A stretch of 64,000 nt of DNA from Inia geoffrensis (GCA_036417435.1 CM070911.1:1426001-1490000), one strand, 5' to 3'. Positions 35,251 through 47,596 are shown, counted from the first letter of the stretch. Translations and numbers: made by a program. Notes: generated by a model not told the origin, from the sequence alone.

Positions 35251-35309
35251 TCACATTATTGCTGTCTTCCTATCCCATCCCACAGTATATTTTTATCACA
35301 GTAGCCAGA

Positions 35310-35445
35310 ATGATCATCCCAAAATATAAATCAGAGCAGACCATTCCTCTACTCAAAGCTCTCCAGTGGTCCCCTCATTCCTCAGAGGGAAACCAAAGTT
35401 CTCCAAAGGGTCCGTCATATCTGGATCCTTCTGGGTCCCTGTGAC
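35310..35445 (+). mobile_element. L2 relic
   Basis: CTACTCAAAGCTCTCCAGTG followed by AAACCAAAGTTCTCCAAAGG and CTGTGACCTCACCTCCTG gives the L2 3' order. Confidence 0.6.
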
Positions 35446-35454
35446 CTCACCTCC

Positions 35455-36190
35455 TGAAAGTCTTTTCCATACTTGTGGAACCCTTCCAATCATTTAAAAA
35501 TAGTTGTTTTAAACCCACAGCATAACCTAAAGTGAACATATCATGTAATCTATAGCAATGAATTACATGAATAATCACAAAATAAAGGCTACATGTAACC
35601 GCCATCCAAGTCATGAATTGAATCTCCAACACCTAAGAGGCCCCCTTAGAGTCCAAACACTGCCAGGGGAGATCACGCTACTGGCTTCCCACTGCAGAGT
35701 TCCTGCAGCCTGCTTCTGAACTTTGTATACATAGAACAACACATGTATTCTTTTGTGTCTGGTTCCTCTTGCTCAACATTATGTTTGTGAGATTCATTCA
35801 TGTTCAGGGGCACTGTAGGGTGCCCATTCTTGCTTCACTATCATATCATATCTTATAATACCACGCTATGCTGTGTCAGTGCATACCACATCATGCCTTA
35901 TCATGGTGTGTCATGCTATGTCATGTCACATCACATCATGGCATATTTACTAATATATAACAAAGTACTCACTCATTCTAGAGTTAATAGACACTTGGAT
36001 TGGGGTATGGGGTTATAATAATGGAGTTATGAACATTTCTTTGTGTGTTTTTAGTGCATTTCTGTTGAGTATACACCCAGGAGTAAAATTGTGGGTTATG
36101 ACATACACATGTGGACAGTAACAGTGCAGAATGCTAGATAAATTCAAAGAGGTTACACTCCTACTGGCACTGTATGAGTGTTTCAGTTGC
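35455..36190 (-). mobile_element. old L1, antisense, containing a microsatellite
   Basis: Reverse L1 text such as TCTTTTGTGTCTGGTTCCTC (35749), TTATGTTTGTGAGATTCATT (35779) and CAGTTGCTCC at the right end. The 3' UTR-like part lies left and ORF2-like part right. A pentanucleotide-like tract interrupts it near 35835. Confidence 0.6.
35835..35945. repeat. degenerate CATAT/CATGT pentamer tract
   Basis: Loose repeats of TCATA, TCATG and CACATCA over about 110 bp within an L1 relic. Many point changes, so it is old. Confidence 0.75.
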
Positions 36191-36269
36191 TCCAATTTTC
36201 TTTTTCCCAAACTAGATATAATGTTTAAAAATTGAAATATCCTCAGTCTTAAAGAAAAATAAATCATAT

Positions 36270-37270
36270 TACCTACACTGAAACTTTTATGATTAAAAAC
36301 AAAACATGTAGAATTGCTAAAAACAAATTTCTCAATAATTTTAATTTAATCAGAAAATCTGATAACAATAAACACCGAGGGATTTTCACTAATTATGGTT
36401 GTACTAGATATTTATCTTCTTAGAAAAGTAGTGCTAAACAGATTCAGCACTTTGCAAACTTCCTTCACCATTTTATTTTCTGAGGTTTCAAGGCAACACA
36501 TACTTATTGGTACAGCAGTCTCATTATTCTCAGAAAAATGCTTTCCAACCCTGGCCTTCCAAATTGGGGTCAGTATGTACCTTTCCATACAATTTGAGTT
36601 TTCATCTTTCACATCTCCAGTTAAACCCTTTATTAGTGAAGACCTTCAGCACAGACCATTTAAAAATTTTCTGGCTTCAGATTTCCTAAGACTATCCACA
36701 TCCTCTTAGTAAAGTAGCATTTGTCCTTACTTTTTTCTTTGAGTTTCTCAAACTGTAATCTATTTCTATTTCTTCTTACATCACTTTCAAACAAGAGAAA
36801 ACTCACCCAGGGCTATTGAGGTTAGCTTCACACATAGAAATCATGGTTCACCCTCTGTGCCAACAGACCCTGATTAAGACATTGTCATTTCCTTGTAGGT
36901 GTGGCTTTCCAGATATTCAGTTAAGTTTATTATTATAATTAAAATTTTCTCATAGTTATTAGTGTCATTTCATGAGGAGGAGGAAGGTGGCTTACCAGAG
37001 TAATTCCAAGAGTCCAAAAGCATCTAGCCTTGTTCTTCATAAATATGTGGATGAATCCATTGACAGAGAGAGGGAGTAAACGCACTATGGCTTCCTGCAT
37101 TCTGAAAGTTCCATAGAGTTTGATACAGGCTTATCTATTCTGAAGGAGGCTGAGATATACGATAGTGTGTAGCTAGTTAGATATTTAGATCCATTTCTGT
37201 AATGCTCTTTGACCCAAATACTTTACCAGTTCCTTTTTCACCTACTATTTTCATCAGTAATTTTAAAAAG
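36270..37270. other. unassigned AT-rich stretch
   Basis: The frame at 36395-36709 (104 residues) shows no domain. No repeat recognised. Confidence 0.4.
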
Positions 37271-37279
37271 TTTTTTTTT

Positions 37280-39955
37280 TTTTTTTATGCTGAGTGCTGA
37301 GGTCACTGCCCCAAACTTTGGAGAGAAAGACAGGAAAACACAGAAAACTACAACTTACTGAAGCAGAAACCTCCAAAGAACCAGTGCTAGGTTGGAAATC
37401 CTGTAACTGACAAATAGATGGAGGCCAACTCTGAGAGGTAAGAACTCCAGTGGGGACCCAGTAATCCGAGGCTCCTACTCCAGGAGCTCCAACAGGTTCT
37501 CACAGTGAAAACAGGAGAAAATTCCCCTTGTGCTTCTCCAGGAGAGAGAACACCAGAACACTCTGTTCCTAATAAGTTCTGCCCTCAGAAGAAACTATTT
37601 TACCAGACTCTAAACTATTTGAAGTTTACCAAATGTCCGTGACCTGGGAGAGAGGAGACACTCAACCCCAGTCCCCTCTAGCCATCCTGGCCCAGGTCAG
37701 AAGGAGGCAAAACCAAGAATTCTTGTGAAGTCCACTGTCCAGAGGCACAGACTCACTAGAAAACAGAGACCTAATCCTGCAGAATATTTCTCTTCTCCTC
37801 ACACTTCATCACCACATCACTCATGGCTTATTGACTGCAGTTCCAGTTACCCGGGACATCATGGCCAGCCTTCACCAAAGTAACACATTCGCAAAGGAAA
37901 GAAAGGCAGTTTGAAAGGGTAGAATAGGCTTCAGAACTAAGTCAGATACAGCAAGGATATTGGCATTGTCAGACCAGGGTTTTAAAATTATTGTGATGAA
38001 AATGCTAAGTGCTTTAATGGAAAAGGTGGACAACATGTAAAAACAGATGAGTAATGTAAACAGTGAGATGGAATTCTGAGAAAAAAAAAAAAAAAACAAA
38101 TGCTAGAGATCAAAGAGCCTGCCACAGAAATGAGGTACAGTCTTTTGATGGACTTGTTAGCAGACTGGATGTAACCAAGGAAGGAGTCTCTGAGCTGGAG
38201 GGTATTCAGTAGAAACACAATTTCTATCCCAATCACAGTCAGCTCCTTTGTAGAAATTGCCAAACTGATCCTCAAATTTATATGGAATTCCAAGGGGCCA
38301 GGATAGCCAAAACAATTTTGAAAAAGAAAAACAAAGTAGGAAGACTCACACTTCATGGTTTGAAAACTTACTACAGAGCAATAGTAACCAAAACAGTGAG
38401 ATACTGTACAAGAATTGTCATGTAGTTCAATGGAATAGAATTGAGAATCCAGAAATAAACCCATACATTGTCAACAATAGCATTAAGACCTTCCAATTGG
38501 GAAAGAATAGTCTTTTCAACAAACGGTGTTAGGACAATAGTATGGCCAAGTGCAAAATGACGAAACTGGCCACTTACCTCACTACACACACAAAAATTAA
38601 CTCTGGGCTTCCCTGGTGGTGCAGTGGTTGAGAGTCCGCCTGCCAATGCAGGGGATGCGGATTCGTGCCCTGGTCCGGGAAGATCCCACATGCCGCGGAG
38701 TGGCTAGGCCCATGAGCCGTGGCCACTGAGCCTGCATGTCCAGAGCAATTAACTCAAAATGGATGAAAGAATTAAATGTAGTCATTTTAAAACTCTTAGA
38801 AGAAAACATGGGGTGAATCTGTGTGGTCTTGGATTTAGCAAAGGATTCTTAGACATGACACTGAAAGTACAAATAAAAGAAGACATAGGTACACTGGATT
38901 TCATCAAAATTAAAATCTGTACTCCAAAGAACACAAGCAAGAAAATGAAAAGACAATCCACAGAATGAGAGAAAACATTTGCAAATCACATTTCAGATAA
39001 GGGACTTGTATGAAGAATATGTAAAGAACACTTGCAACTCAATGATAAAAAGACAAACAACCCAATTAAAAAATTGGCAAAGGATCTGAATAGACATTTC
39101 TCCAAAGAAGACATACAAATGTCCAATATGCACGTGTAAAGATGCTCCACATTTTCAGGCATCAGATTAAATCAAATCAAATCAAAATCACAATGAGATA
39201 CAACTTCCACCTAATTGGATGGCTAGAATTAAAAAGTCAGATAATAGCAAGTGTTTTGACAAGTATACGGAAAATCAGAACCCTCATACACTGCTGGTGG
39301 GAATGTAAAATGTGCAGCTGCTTTGGAAAACAGTCTGGCAGTTCCTCAAATGATAAATTTAGAGTTTCCATATGACCCAGCCTTTCTAATCCTAGGTATA
39401 TACCCAAGAGAAATTAAAACTTACGTCCACACATAAATTTGTACACAAATGTTTATAGCAACATTATTCATAATGGTCAGAAGGCAAAAACAACCCAATA
39501 GTTCATCAACTGTCAAATGAATAAAGAAGAAGTAGTATATCCATATGATGGAATATTATTTGGCCATAAAAAGGATGAAGGACTGATACATATTTCAACA
39601 TGGATGGAACTTGAAAATACATGTTAAGTGAAGGAAGCCAGTCACAGAAGATCACATATTATATGCCTCCAAGGTAGAAATGTCCAGAGCAGAAAATCTA
39701 TAGAGATATAAAGTAGATTCAATAGATGTGAGGTTACTGAGTGATAATGGTGGGGTAGAGATAGGAGGGCAGGGGAGTGACAACTAAAGGGCATGGGGCT
39801 TCTTTTTGAGGTGATGAAAATATTCTAAAATTTGACTGTGGTGCTGGTTGCACATCTCTGTGAATAGACTGAGAAACATTAGACTGAACACCTTAAATGG
39901 GTAAATTCTATGGTATGTAAAATATATCTCAGTGGTGCTGTTTATAAAAAAGAAT
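37280..39955 (+). mobile_element. older L1 with internal deletion, 5' part joined to ORF2 C-terminal part
   Basis: After a T-run, 37290-38230 resembles L1 5' UTR and ORF1-region sequence. At about 38235 it jumps to the late ORF2 text (GAAATTGCCAAACTGATCCT at 38256) and then runs in order through AATTAACTCAAAATGGATGA and ACCCTCATACACTGCTGGTG (39281) to a 3' UTR ending near 39955. Several kilobases of ORF2 are therefore missing. A SINE interrupts it at 38604-38746. Confidence 0.7.
38604..38746 (+). mobile_element. CHR-2-type SINE lacking its 3' end and tail
   Basis: The 5' head is intact (GGGCTTCCCTGGTGGTGCAG) but the copy stops after GCATGTCCAGAGC, about 60 bp before the usual end, with no A tail. 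The host L1 motif AATTAACTC is present on both sides (38595-38603 and 38747-38755), giving a 9-bp duplication. Confidence 0.93.
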
Positions 39956-40254
39956 GCCCCCTACACACACACCCCATACTTACAGACATGCTTACACACC
40001 AGAGTCCCGACCCCAAAGAGCCACAAGTTCACAAGTGAGCTCTTCCTATTGAGTGAAACTTGCTCATACTTGAAATCAAGAGAGGGAAAATTTGTCTCTA
40101 GATTTTGACATCTTAGATTAATTTAAAATAGATAAAATTTGAACTGTCTAATAAATGTGTTTAGAATTAAGTGATTCAAAGTAGTTTTGGGGAAGTTCGT
40201 TTTTGTTGTAATTCCTTTCATTGAATACACAGCCTAGATTAGGGACTATTTATG

Positions 40255-40850
40255 TTTTTATTGAAGGATAGTTGCTGTACCATATTATATAAGTTCCAGG
40301 AGTACAATATAGGGATTCACAATTTTAAAGGTTACACTCCTTTTATAGTTATTATAAAATATCGGCTATATTCCCTGTGTTGTACAATACATCCTTGTAG
40401 CTCATTTTATACCTAACAGTTTGTACCTGTTACTCCTCTCCTCCTGTATTTCCCCTTCCTCCCTTCCCTCTCCCCACTTTGGAGGGCATTGTGCTAAGTG
40501 AAGTAAGTCAGACAGGGAAAGACAAATACTGTATTATATCACTTATATGTGGAATCTAAAAAATATACCAGGGCTTCCCTGGTGGCGCAGTGGTTGGGAG
40601 TCCGCCTGCCGATGCAGGGGACGCGGGTTCGTGCCCCGGTCTGGGAAGATCCCACATGCCGCAGAGCGGCTGGGCCCGTGAGCCATGGCCGCTGGGCCTG
40701 CGCGTCCGGAGCCTGTGCTCCGCGGTGGGAGAGGCCACAACGGTGAGAGGCCCGCGTACCGCAAAAAAATAAATAAATAAAAAATAAAAAATACACCAAA
40801 CTAGTGACTATAGCCAAAAAAGAAGCAGACTCATAGATATATTTATTTGA
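40255..40850 (-). mobile_element. L1 3' fragment with 5' inversion
   Basis: The left part (about 40255-40478) is the reverse of an L1 3' UTR, for example AGTTCCAGGAGTACAATATA. The right part (about 40485-40850) is the same UTR in forward orientation, for example AGTGAAGTAAGTCAGACAGG and AGAAGCAGACTCATAGATAT. In the intact element the forward segment lies just upstream of the other. A SINE inserted later at 40571-40785. Confidence 0.75.
40571..40785 (+). mobile_element. CHR-2-type SINE with target duplication
   Basis: Well-preserved copy (GGGCTTCCCTGGTGGCGCAG to CCGCGTACCGC, then A and AAAT units). Flanks AAAAAATA(T/C)ACCA lie at 40558-40570 and 40786-40798 with one mismatch. Nested in the inverted L1. 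Confidence 0.96.
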
Positions 40851-40859
40851 TATTTTAAA

Positions 40860-42980
40860 AGCCACTTAATTGAGTCTGCTCGAAACAGGCAACTCTCTCT
40901 AGAGTTCTCAAAAATAAATGTTTCTAAATGAACCTATTCAAAACTGATCACCTCAATATAAGTCTAACCAAGGTGACAGCTGTTGGGGTGACGGATGATA
41001 AACTCAAAGACCAAACATCCTTAAAATATGAAATGCACCTCTACGGTTAAAACGTGTGAGGTGAGTAACACTACACTTTGTGTTGCCAGTAAGTGCGTCT
41101 CAGTCCTGGAGTGGTAGATGAGCATCAGTGAACATGGGATTCAATCAGGTGACGAACCTGATCGTCTGCTCTGTGCAGTCTTTCTATGCTTTGCCCAATT
41201 AAAATGAATGACTGAATATTTTAATCCATCATATGATAGTTGTGATCTAATTGCCTTGTGAGCAATAAATTACTGCTCATGTTTGCACACAGATACCTAG
41301 TGGGCTTCTGCTATGCATTCCAAGCCATCTTCCAGGTGCCGAGTAGGATGCGGTGAACGAGATCACCCTCAGGAAACTTTTGTGGAAGTGGTGGGCTCAG
41401 AGGAAGGCAACGAGCGAGTAAACAACCAGACAAAGTTATAGGAGCTGCTGTCAGATGCTAAGAATTCCAGAAAAATATTAGTAATAAGGTAAGGGTTGAA
41501 ACAGTGCCTTGGGAGGGGTTTATTTAAGACTGAGAGGTTAGAGAAAGCCTCTTTGAAGAGGTCATATTTTTACATGAGAGACAGTTACCCATTCATCTGC
41601 ATGTTTTCCAGAAGGGATCTTCAGTTAAGGCTGCATCTAATTGAGATTCACTTCAATTCACACTTTGATGGGGGAAATCACAAGGATAATTAATAATTTA
41701 CATTATGCTCTGTACTTTTTTGCCTTTGTTCAATGTGCTAATAAAGAGGCTTTCTTTGCCATGAGTTATAATCAAACATTTGACAGTGAATTCTTGCTAA
41801 CAACATCAAATAACAAAAGAGTATTACCTATAACTTTAATTGCTATTGGCCTGGAAAATTATCTAAAATATTGACTTTCATTTGTCCTCCAAACAAATTT
41901 TTTTAAATTACAAAAAAAAAAAAAAAACCCTACATTTTCCAAAGAGTGTTCTTTGGAATGCTAGTTCCAAGGAATAAGTTTTAAGTAAAACAGAGATCAA
42001 ATGAATTGATGAAAGCCAGGCTTAAGCAAAGTTGAACTGTTTTTTGTTTTTTGTTTTCTTTCTGCTGAATGTTTCAGAGCCTTTGCTATACCATTCGCTT
42101 TGTCATTGACTTGTGAGGCATATGATATCAGCCTGTTCAAGATTCTCGGTGATAGAAAGTAGTGCTTTCTGTGCTGGCCATTTCATACATTTTGGACAAC
42201 AATGGAATAAATTTTCCTTAATTCTGTTTTTCATATTCACATTCATGCTAGCTTTAAAAAAAGAGGCAGCATAGAATTAGGAAACTACTCCAAAACAAAA
42301 AACCTTCTGTATTACACTTTCTTTTTCTATAAATCAGATAAAAACCTCTGCTTGCCTATGCAGACGGTTGATAACAAAATCAAAGTTTAAGTGTTATTTT
42401 TACTACATCCTTATCCCAAATAGACTAAAATAGCCGGCACAGCAAATATGTTTGATAGTTCAATAGAAGGTATTTGATGAAGCGTTTCATCCAGTGCTTA
42501 TTCAGGTTAATTTGAAAAACATTTGTCAAGCACTACCTGAGCAGAGAAAGCCCTGCACTCTTGGAGATGATATTTTACTGGAAGATGCAGGCAGAAAAAT
42601 AACAGCAGGACAGGATTGTAAACAAGAAAAGCTAGTAATTCCTAATATGTAGTGGTTCTAGGCAAAGACAAAGGAGAGCAATATAACTCAGGTTTAAACT
42701 GAGAAAGTGAAAATATCAGTTTTCACAATGGCTTTATTGATGATATATTGTAACTACAAATAGGCTGTGCTGATGCAGAAAACTGATGCAAATCAGTAAT
42801 TTCTACACAAAAATTGTTTCCCTTCAGCTCACAAGGATTTAAGGCATCAGACAGCAAAGGTAGAAAGGAGATTATGACTTATATCTTTGGCAAAAGATCC
42901 ATCCAATACCAATAGGAACAAAAACAAAAACAAATACTATGAATTTACTAAAACAGCAAAAGGGATATGTTCACGACTAA
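40860..42980. other. unassigned stretch, L2-like fragments near 41280-41500 and 42490-42620
   Basis: Around 41285-41400 (ACCTAGTGGGCTTCTGCTAT, TTCCAGGTGCCGAG) and 42490-42620 the text is L2-like and weak. The part 42050-42480 shows no repeat. Frames at 41496-41874 have no domain. Confidence 0.4.
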
Positions 42981-42990
42981 TGTTGATATT

Positions 42991-43245
42991 TTTTTAACAT
43001 CTTTATTGGAGTATAATTGCTTTACAATGGTGTGTTAGTTTCTGCTGTATAACAAAGTGAATCAGTTATACATATACATATGTTCCCATATCTCTTTCCT
43101 CTTGCATCTCCCTCCCTCCCACCCTCCCTATCCCACCCCTCTAGGTGGTCACAGAACACTGAGCTGATCTCCCTGTGTTATGAGCCTGATTCCCACTAGC
43201 TATCTATTTTACGTTTGGTAGTGTATATATGTCCATGCCACTCTC
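42991..43245 (-). mobile_element. 5'-truncated young L1 3' end with target duplication
   Basis: T-run, then AACATCTTTATTGGAGTATA and the L1 3' UTR in reverse to the CCATGCCACTCTC point. Flanks TAATGTTGATATT (42978-42990) and TAATGCTGATTTT (43246-43258) form a diverged duplication. Same subfamily as the long copy at 49329. Confidence 0.9.
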
Positions 43246-43339
43246 TAATGCTGATTTTGTCACTTTTAAAAATCAAACTCACAACTGCCAATCCTGTCAA
43301 AATTAACATAAATTAAGATAACAACACTAAAAATTAAAC

Positions 43340-44880
43340 CATGCTTAAAAATACAATTATAACACCAAATGCATGGTCCACAAGAGAAAAAAAATGAGAA
43401 GGTGGACTTTGTTAACATTAAAAACTTCTGCTCTGCAAGACACTGTTAAGAGGATGAAAAGGCACACTACAGACTGGGAGAAAATCTTCACAAAACATAT
43501 ATCTGATAGAGTACTGGTATCCCAAAGAAACAAAGAACTTTACAATTCAGCAGGGAGAAACCAAACTACCCAATTAAAAAGTAGACAAAAGATCTGAGCA
43601 GACACTTCACTGAAGAAGACATACACATGGAAATAAGCACGTGAGAAGATGCAGGCAGAAAAATAACATGATTCTGAACATCATAAGTGGCCTGAAGAGA
43701 GAAAAAACACAAGGAATTAGAGTGACGGAGTATATGAGACACTTTACATGACAGTTTCTGTCATTAAGGAAATGCAAATTAAAACAACACTGAGAGACCA
43801 CTCCACACCTATTAGAATGACCAAAATCCAACACCGACAGCACCAAATGCTGGCAGGGATGTGGAGCAACAGGAACTCTCGGTCATGGCTGGTGGGGATG
43901 CCGCATGGTGCAGCCACTTCAGAAGACAGTTTCTTATAAAACTAAACATATTCTTCCCATATGATCCAGGGTTCACACCCCTTGGCATTTTCCCGAAGGA
44001 TTTGAAAACTTATGTCCATATAAAATTCTGCACCTGAATGTTTATAGCAGCTTTAGTCATCATTGCCAAAAACTGGAAGCCAAAAACTTCACTAGGTGAA
44101 TGGATAAAAACACTGTGGTACCTCCAGACAGTGGGATATTACTTAGTGCTTACAAGAAATGAGTTATCTGCCCATGAAATGACACGGAGGAACTTTTAGT
44201 GCATGTTACTAAGTGAAAGAAGCCAACCTGAAAAATCTACGTACCTGGGGCTTCCCTGGCGGCACAGTGGTTGAGAGTCCACCTGCCGATGCAGGGGACA
44301 CAGGTTTGTGTCCCGGTCCGGAAAGATCCCACATGCCGCGGAGCGGCTAGGTCCGTGAGCCATGGCCGCTGAGCCTGCGCGTCCGGAGCCGGTACTCCGC
44401 AACGGGAGAGGCCACAACAGTGAGAGGCCCACGCACCGCAAAAAAAAAAAAAAAAAAATCTACGTACCGTACAATTCCAAGTATATGACATTCCAGAAAA
44501 GGCAAAACTATGGAGACAGGAAAAAGATCAATGGCTGCCAGGCAATTGGAGGGAGGAATACATGGAGAACAGGGAATTTTAGGACAGTGAAACTATTCTG
44601 TGATACCATAATGATGGATACAAGATGTATTCGTCAAAACCCACAGAAGGTACAACACAGAATGAACCCTAAAGTAAATTATGGACTTCAGTTAATAACA
44701 AGGCTTCAGTATTAGTTCCTCAGTTTTAACAACATATCATATACTATTTTAAATTCAAGATGTTGATAATAGGGGAAGCTGTAGGGGGAGTTTGTGGAGA
44801 GGGTGTCTGGGAAATTCTCTGTACTTTCTGCTCACTCTTCTCTAAGCTTAAAACTGCTCTGAAAAGTAAAGAAGAAATAA
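43340..44880 (+). mobile_element. old L1: ORF2 C-terminal part and 3' UTR, with filler and SINE
   Basis: L1 order: ACATTAAAAACTTCTGCTCT (43417), GGAAATGCAAATTAAAACAA (43769), CCCATATGATCCAGGG (43957), GATAAAAACACTGTGGTACC (44104), ending near AAAACTGCTCTGAAAAGTAA (44850). About 85 bp of unrelated sequence interrupts it near 43660-43755 and a SINE at 44246-44453. Confidence 0.75.
44246..44453 (+). mobile_element. CHR-2-type SINE with target duplication
   Basis: GGGGCTTCCCTGGCGGCACAG head and pure A tail. An exact 15-bp duplication AAAAATCTACGTACC lies at 44231-44245 and 44454-44468. Nested in an old L1. Confidence 0.96.
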
Positions 44881-44884
44881 ATAA

Positions 44885-45640
44885 GCAATAGAATTATGAT
44901 GCCAAAGACTATAAATTTGTTTGTAAATGCCAGCATGTTCGAATTGGAGCTTATGCTTCAAAATATCACAGCTCCTTCATCCTGTGATATTCTCTCCCAC
45001 AACACAAAAAGAAAGAAAATATAGAGAGCATATGTATTCTCCTCAGCGTACTCTCTGACTTTATCCTACCCCTACCACATGCATAACTTTCATTCACTCA
45101 CTTTTATACACATTTTAGTTTCTTCTCATGGAGATTTTTGTTGTTGTTGTTAATATTGTTGAGAGTTGACAAACTACGGTTACTAAATAAAACCCACTGA
45201 GATGTGGAGCCTAAAAGGATGTCTCTAACTCCATCCAAAGAAGACATCTTGAGCACTGTTTCTCAGGACCCTCATGACAGAGTGAGCCCACCGTGGGGGC
45301 TTCCTGTCATGCAGAACACGCCCTTGAGGGATTCTCCTGCCTTATGCCATCTTGGATTTTATTCCCAGGTTGCTTCGTGTTCCTTGTACCCTGTCACTAC
45401 CCCCACACAGCTCTTCTTTCTCCTATTTGTCACTATTGTTTCTCCATTCCCGGCAAGGAAAAACTGCCCACCCCTGAAACCCTTACTTGAGAATAAGCTC
45501 TCTTCCTTCCTGTAACTGGAACCTGACTCTCCTTTCCATGTCCCAGGGACATCACCTCTCTCCTGGGGGCCATAACAGCTATACCTGGTCTCCCTGGCAT
45601 CTGCCCTTGGGCTCCTCCAGCTTCCATTTTGCAATGAGAG
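44885..45640. other. unassigned stretch
   Basis: Overlapping frames on both strands at 45204-45727 (up to 122 residues) show no domain. The region 45380-45640 is pyrimidine-rich and may be an extension of the following L2 relic. Confidence 0.4.
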
Positions 45641-45644
45641 TGAA

Positions 45645-46340
45645 ATAATCTTTTTCAACACAAACCAACATATACCCCTACTTAAAACTCTCCGGTGACT
45701 TCCAACTGGCTTTAAGGCAAGGGACAAATTTATAACAGGCTCTCAATGGTCCTTGTGAACTGGCCTCCTTCCCATACCAGCCTCATTTCCTTGACTCTCT
45801 GCCCCTCTCTCCTGGCATCCTTGCCACTAGGATCTTTCAGCTCCTCGTATGTGCTCACACACCCAGCCCCAGCTGGGACCCCTTCCGTGATTTCCCTAAG
45901 AGTCACAAGTTCCTTCATGTATGCTTCTGAAGTATGATGCTCCTCCTCTCTTATATAGCTTTCTATATTTATAACTTACAATAATTTGTGTAATTATCTT
46001 ATTCATTCTCTTCCACTACCATAAGCTTTATAAAGGGGTTTTTCTTCCCTCTTCGTCATACTACCACAAATACTTAGAATAATGCTTGGGAATTAATGAT
46101 GATTAATATCTCTTGAATCCATTAATTTCCTTTCACCCCACTGAACTACCTTGATTCATGCCCCCTCAGCTCTCATAGAGCTGACCAAATCAGCCAGACT
46201 AACTGATTTCCTAGCCTTGACGCCCCACCCCTCCTTCATACTACGCTGGCAAAGTCCTACTAAGCACAAGCCAGATAATGTAAATTCCTAGTTAAAAATT
46301 TTAACAGCTCCCCACTGCCCTCAGAACACATTCTAAACTC
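45645..46340 (+). mobile_element. L2 relics, probably two
   Basis: TTAAAACTCTCCGGTGACTT (45682), ACTGGCCTCCTTCCCATACC (45759) and ATGTGCTCACACACCCAG (45849) follow the L2 3' order. A second start, TTTTAACAGCTCCCCACTGC (46299), suggests a further copy. Confidence 0.6.
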
Positions 46341-47502
46341 TTCAGCACAGTATATAATACTTGCCTTGGTTTATAGTCTGCTTATCTGTGTGGCTATATA
46401 TAGGTAGAGATAGATATAGTTTATTTTATATATATATCATGCAGATTATATCCTTCAGACATACTGAATTACTTATAAGTTACCCAAAGAGAGCAAGTCA
46501 GAGGATGGGAGATAGAGCCCATGGCTACAGGGGTATGGACCTTCCAGACGTTCCTAGGTTCTAGTGGTCCAAGACTTGTCAGCATATCCCCTGAATGATG
46601 AAGACAATCATTGTACCATTCACCACCAAAAAAGACCAAGCTTTTAGGGCCCCATTGGATTCTGGAGAAAAAATATGCCACATTTCATTGTGTGTCTGAT
46701 CCATTTACAAAGTAACCCATAAAGCTGCCCATCATGAGTTGGACTCAGATCACGATGTAGCAAGTCCAAACCATAAGGAAGTTGCCCAGTTGCTTGGGTC
46801 CTATATGGCCTGGCCCATCCAGTGGAGTTCCAGTTAGTTGTGACAAACAAGGACACTGTGTAGAGCCTTTGACCATGTCCAGCAGGAAATCACATCACAG
46901 GTCCCTGGAATGTGAGAAAAGCATGCCGTCTCCTGCAAATAATCATGGTCCTGTGAGAGCTCCTGGTTTTCTCTGGGCCGTGAGGAGTACAGAACACCCA
47001 GCATGGAACCCCAAGTGGCATGCGACTGAAAACAATTATTACGTATTGTGTGTATATGTGGGTGGGAAGCTCCAGCCAGCTGCAGCAGCAGCAGCCCCAA
47101 TCCAAACAGAATCACTCAAGTCGTGTGGCTAAGCACCCCCTCACCCCACACCCATGTCTACACTGGAGGTCCCTGTAACAAGTTGATTTGGTAAGAGAAG
47201 GTGGGCGTGGCTCACATGTGGGTCCATATCATGTGCTGTCACCAGGCAGGGGGGAGCTCCTGCCACTTGCTGATCCTCACCGTAGAGCTCCTGAAAGAAA
47301 ACCCTACCAAGGGCAGAAACTGAAACCTTTCAACAGGCTGTCTTATTTATCCGGAAGGAGTCGTGGCCAGAAGTATGGATGGGCATGGATTCATGGGCAG
47401 GGGCTCACTGTTTAGCCTGATGATCAGAACATGGAGAGAACAGGGTTGGAGGACTGGTGACAAGGTCTGTGGGAAAAGCCTGTAGAAGACCCATCAGAGT
47501 GG

Positions 47503-47596
47503 ACAGGGTGTGACACAGGGTGTGACACAGGGTGCGACACAGGGTGTGACACAGGGTGTGACACAGGGTGCGACACAGGGTGTGACACAGGGTGCG
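47503..47596. repeat. 12-bp minisatellite, about 7.8 copies
   Basis: Seven full copies and a partial copy of ACAGGGTGTGAC. One position varies T or C in the order T,T,C,T,T,C,T,C, so a 36-bp higher-order block (T,T,C) appears twice. Histidine-proline-valine-serine repeats in the minus frame are translations of it. Confidence 0.95.

Noticed and set aside
40539..40865. Several overlapping frames of 60-108 residues, with similar peptides at other places
   Set aside because: The repeated peptides are the same CHR-2 SINE translated in different phases at each copy, not a gene family.
47503..47596. CRISPR-like array
   Set aside because: It is a head-to-tail 12-bp tandem without spacers in a mammalian genome.
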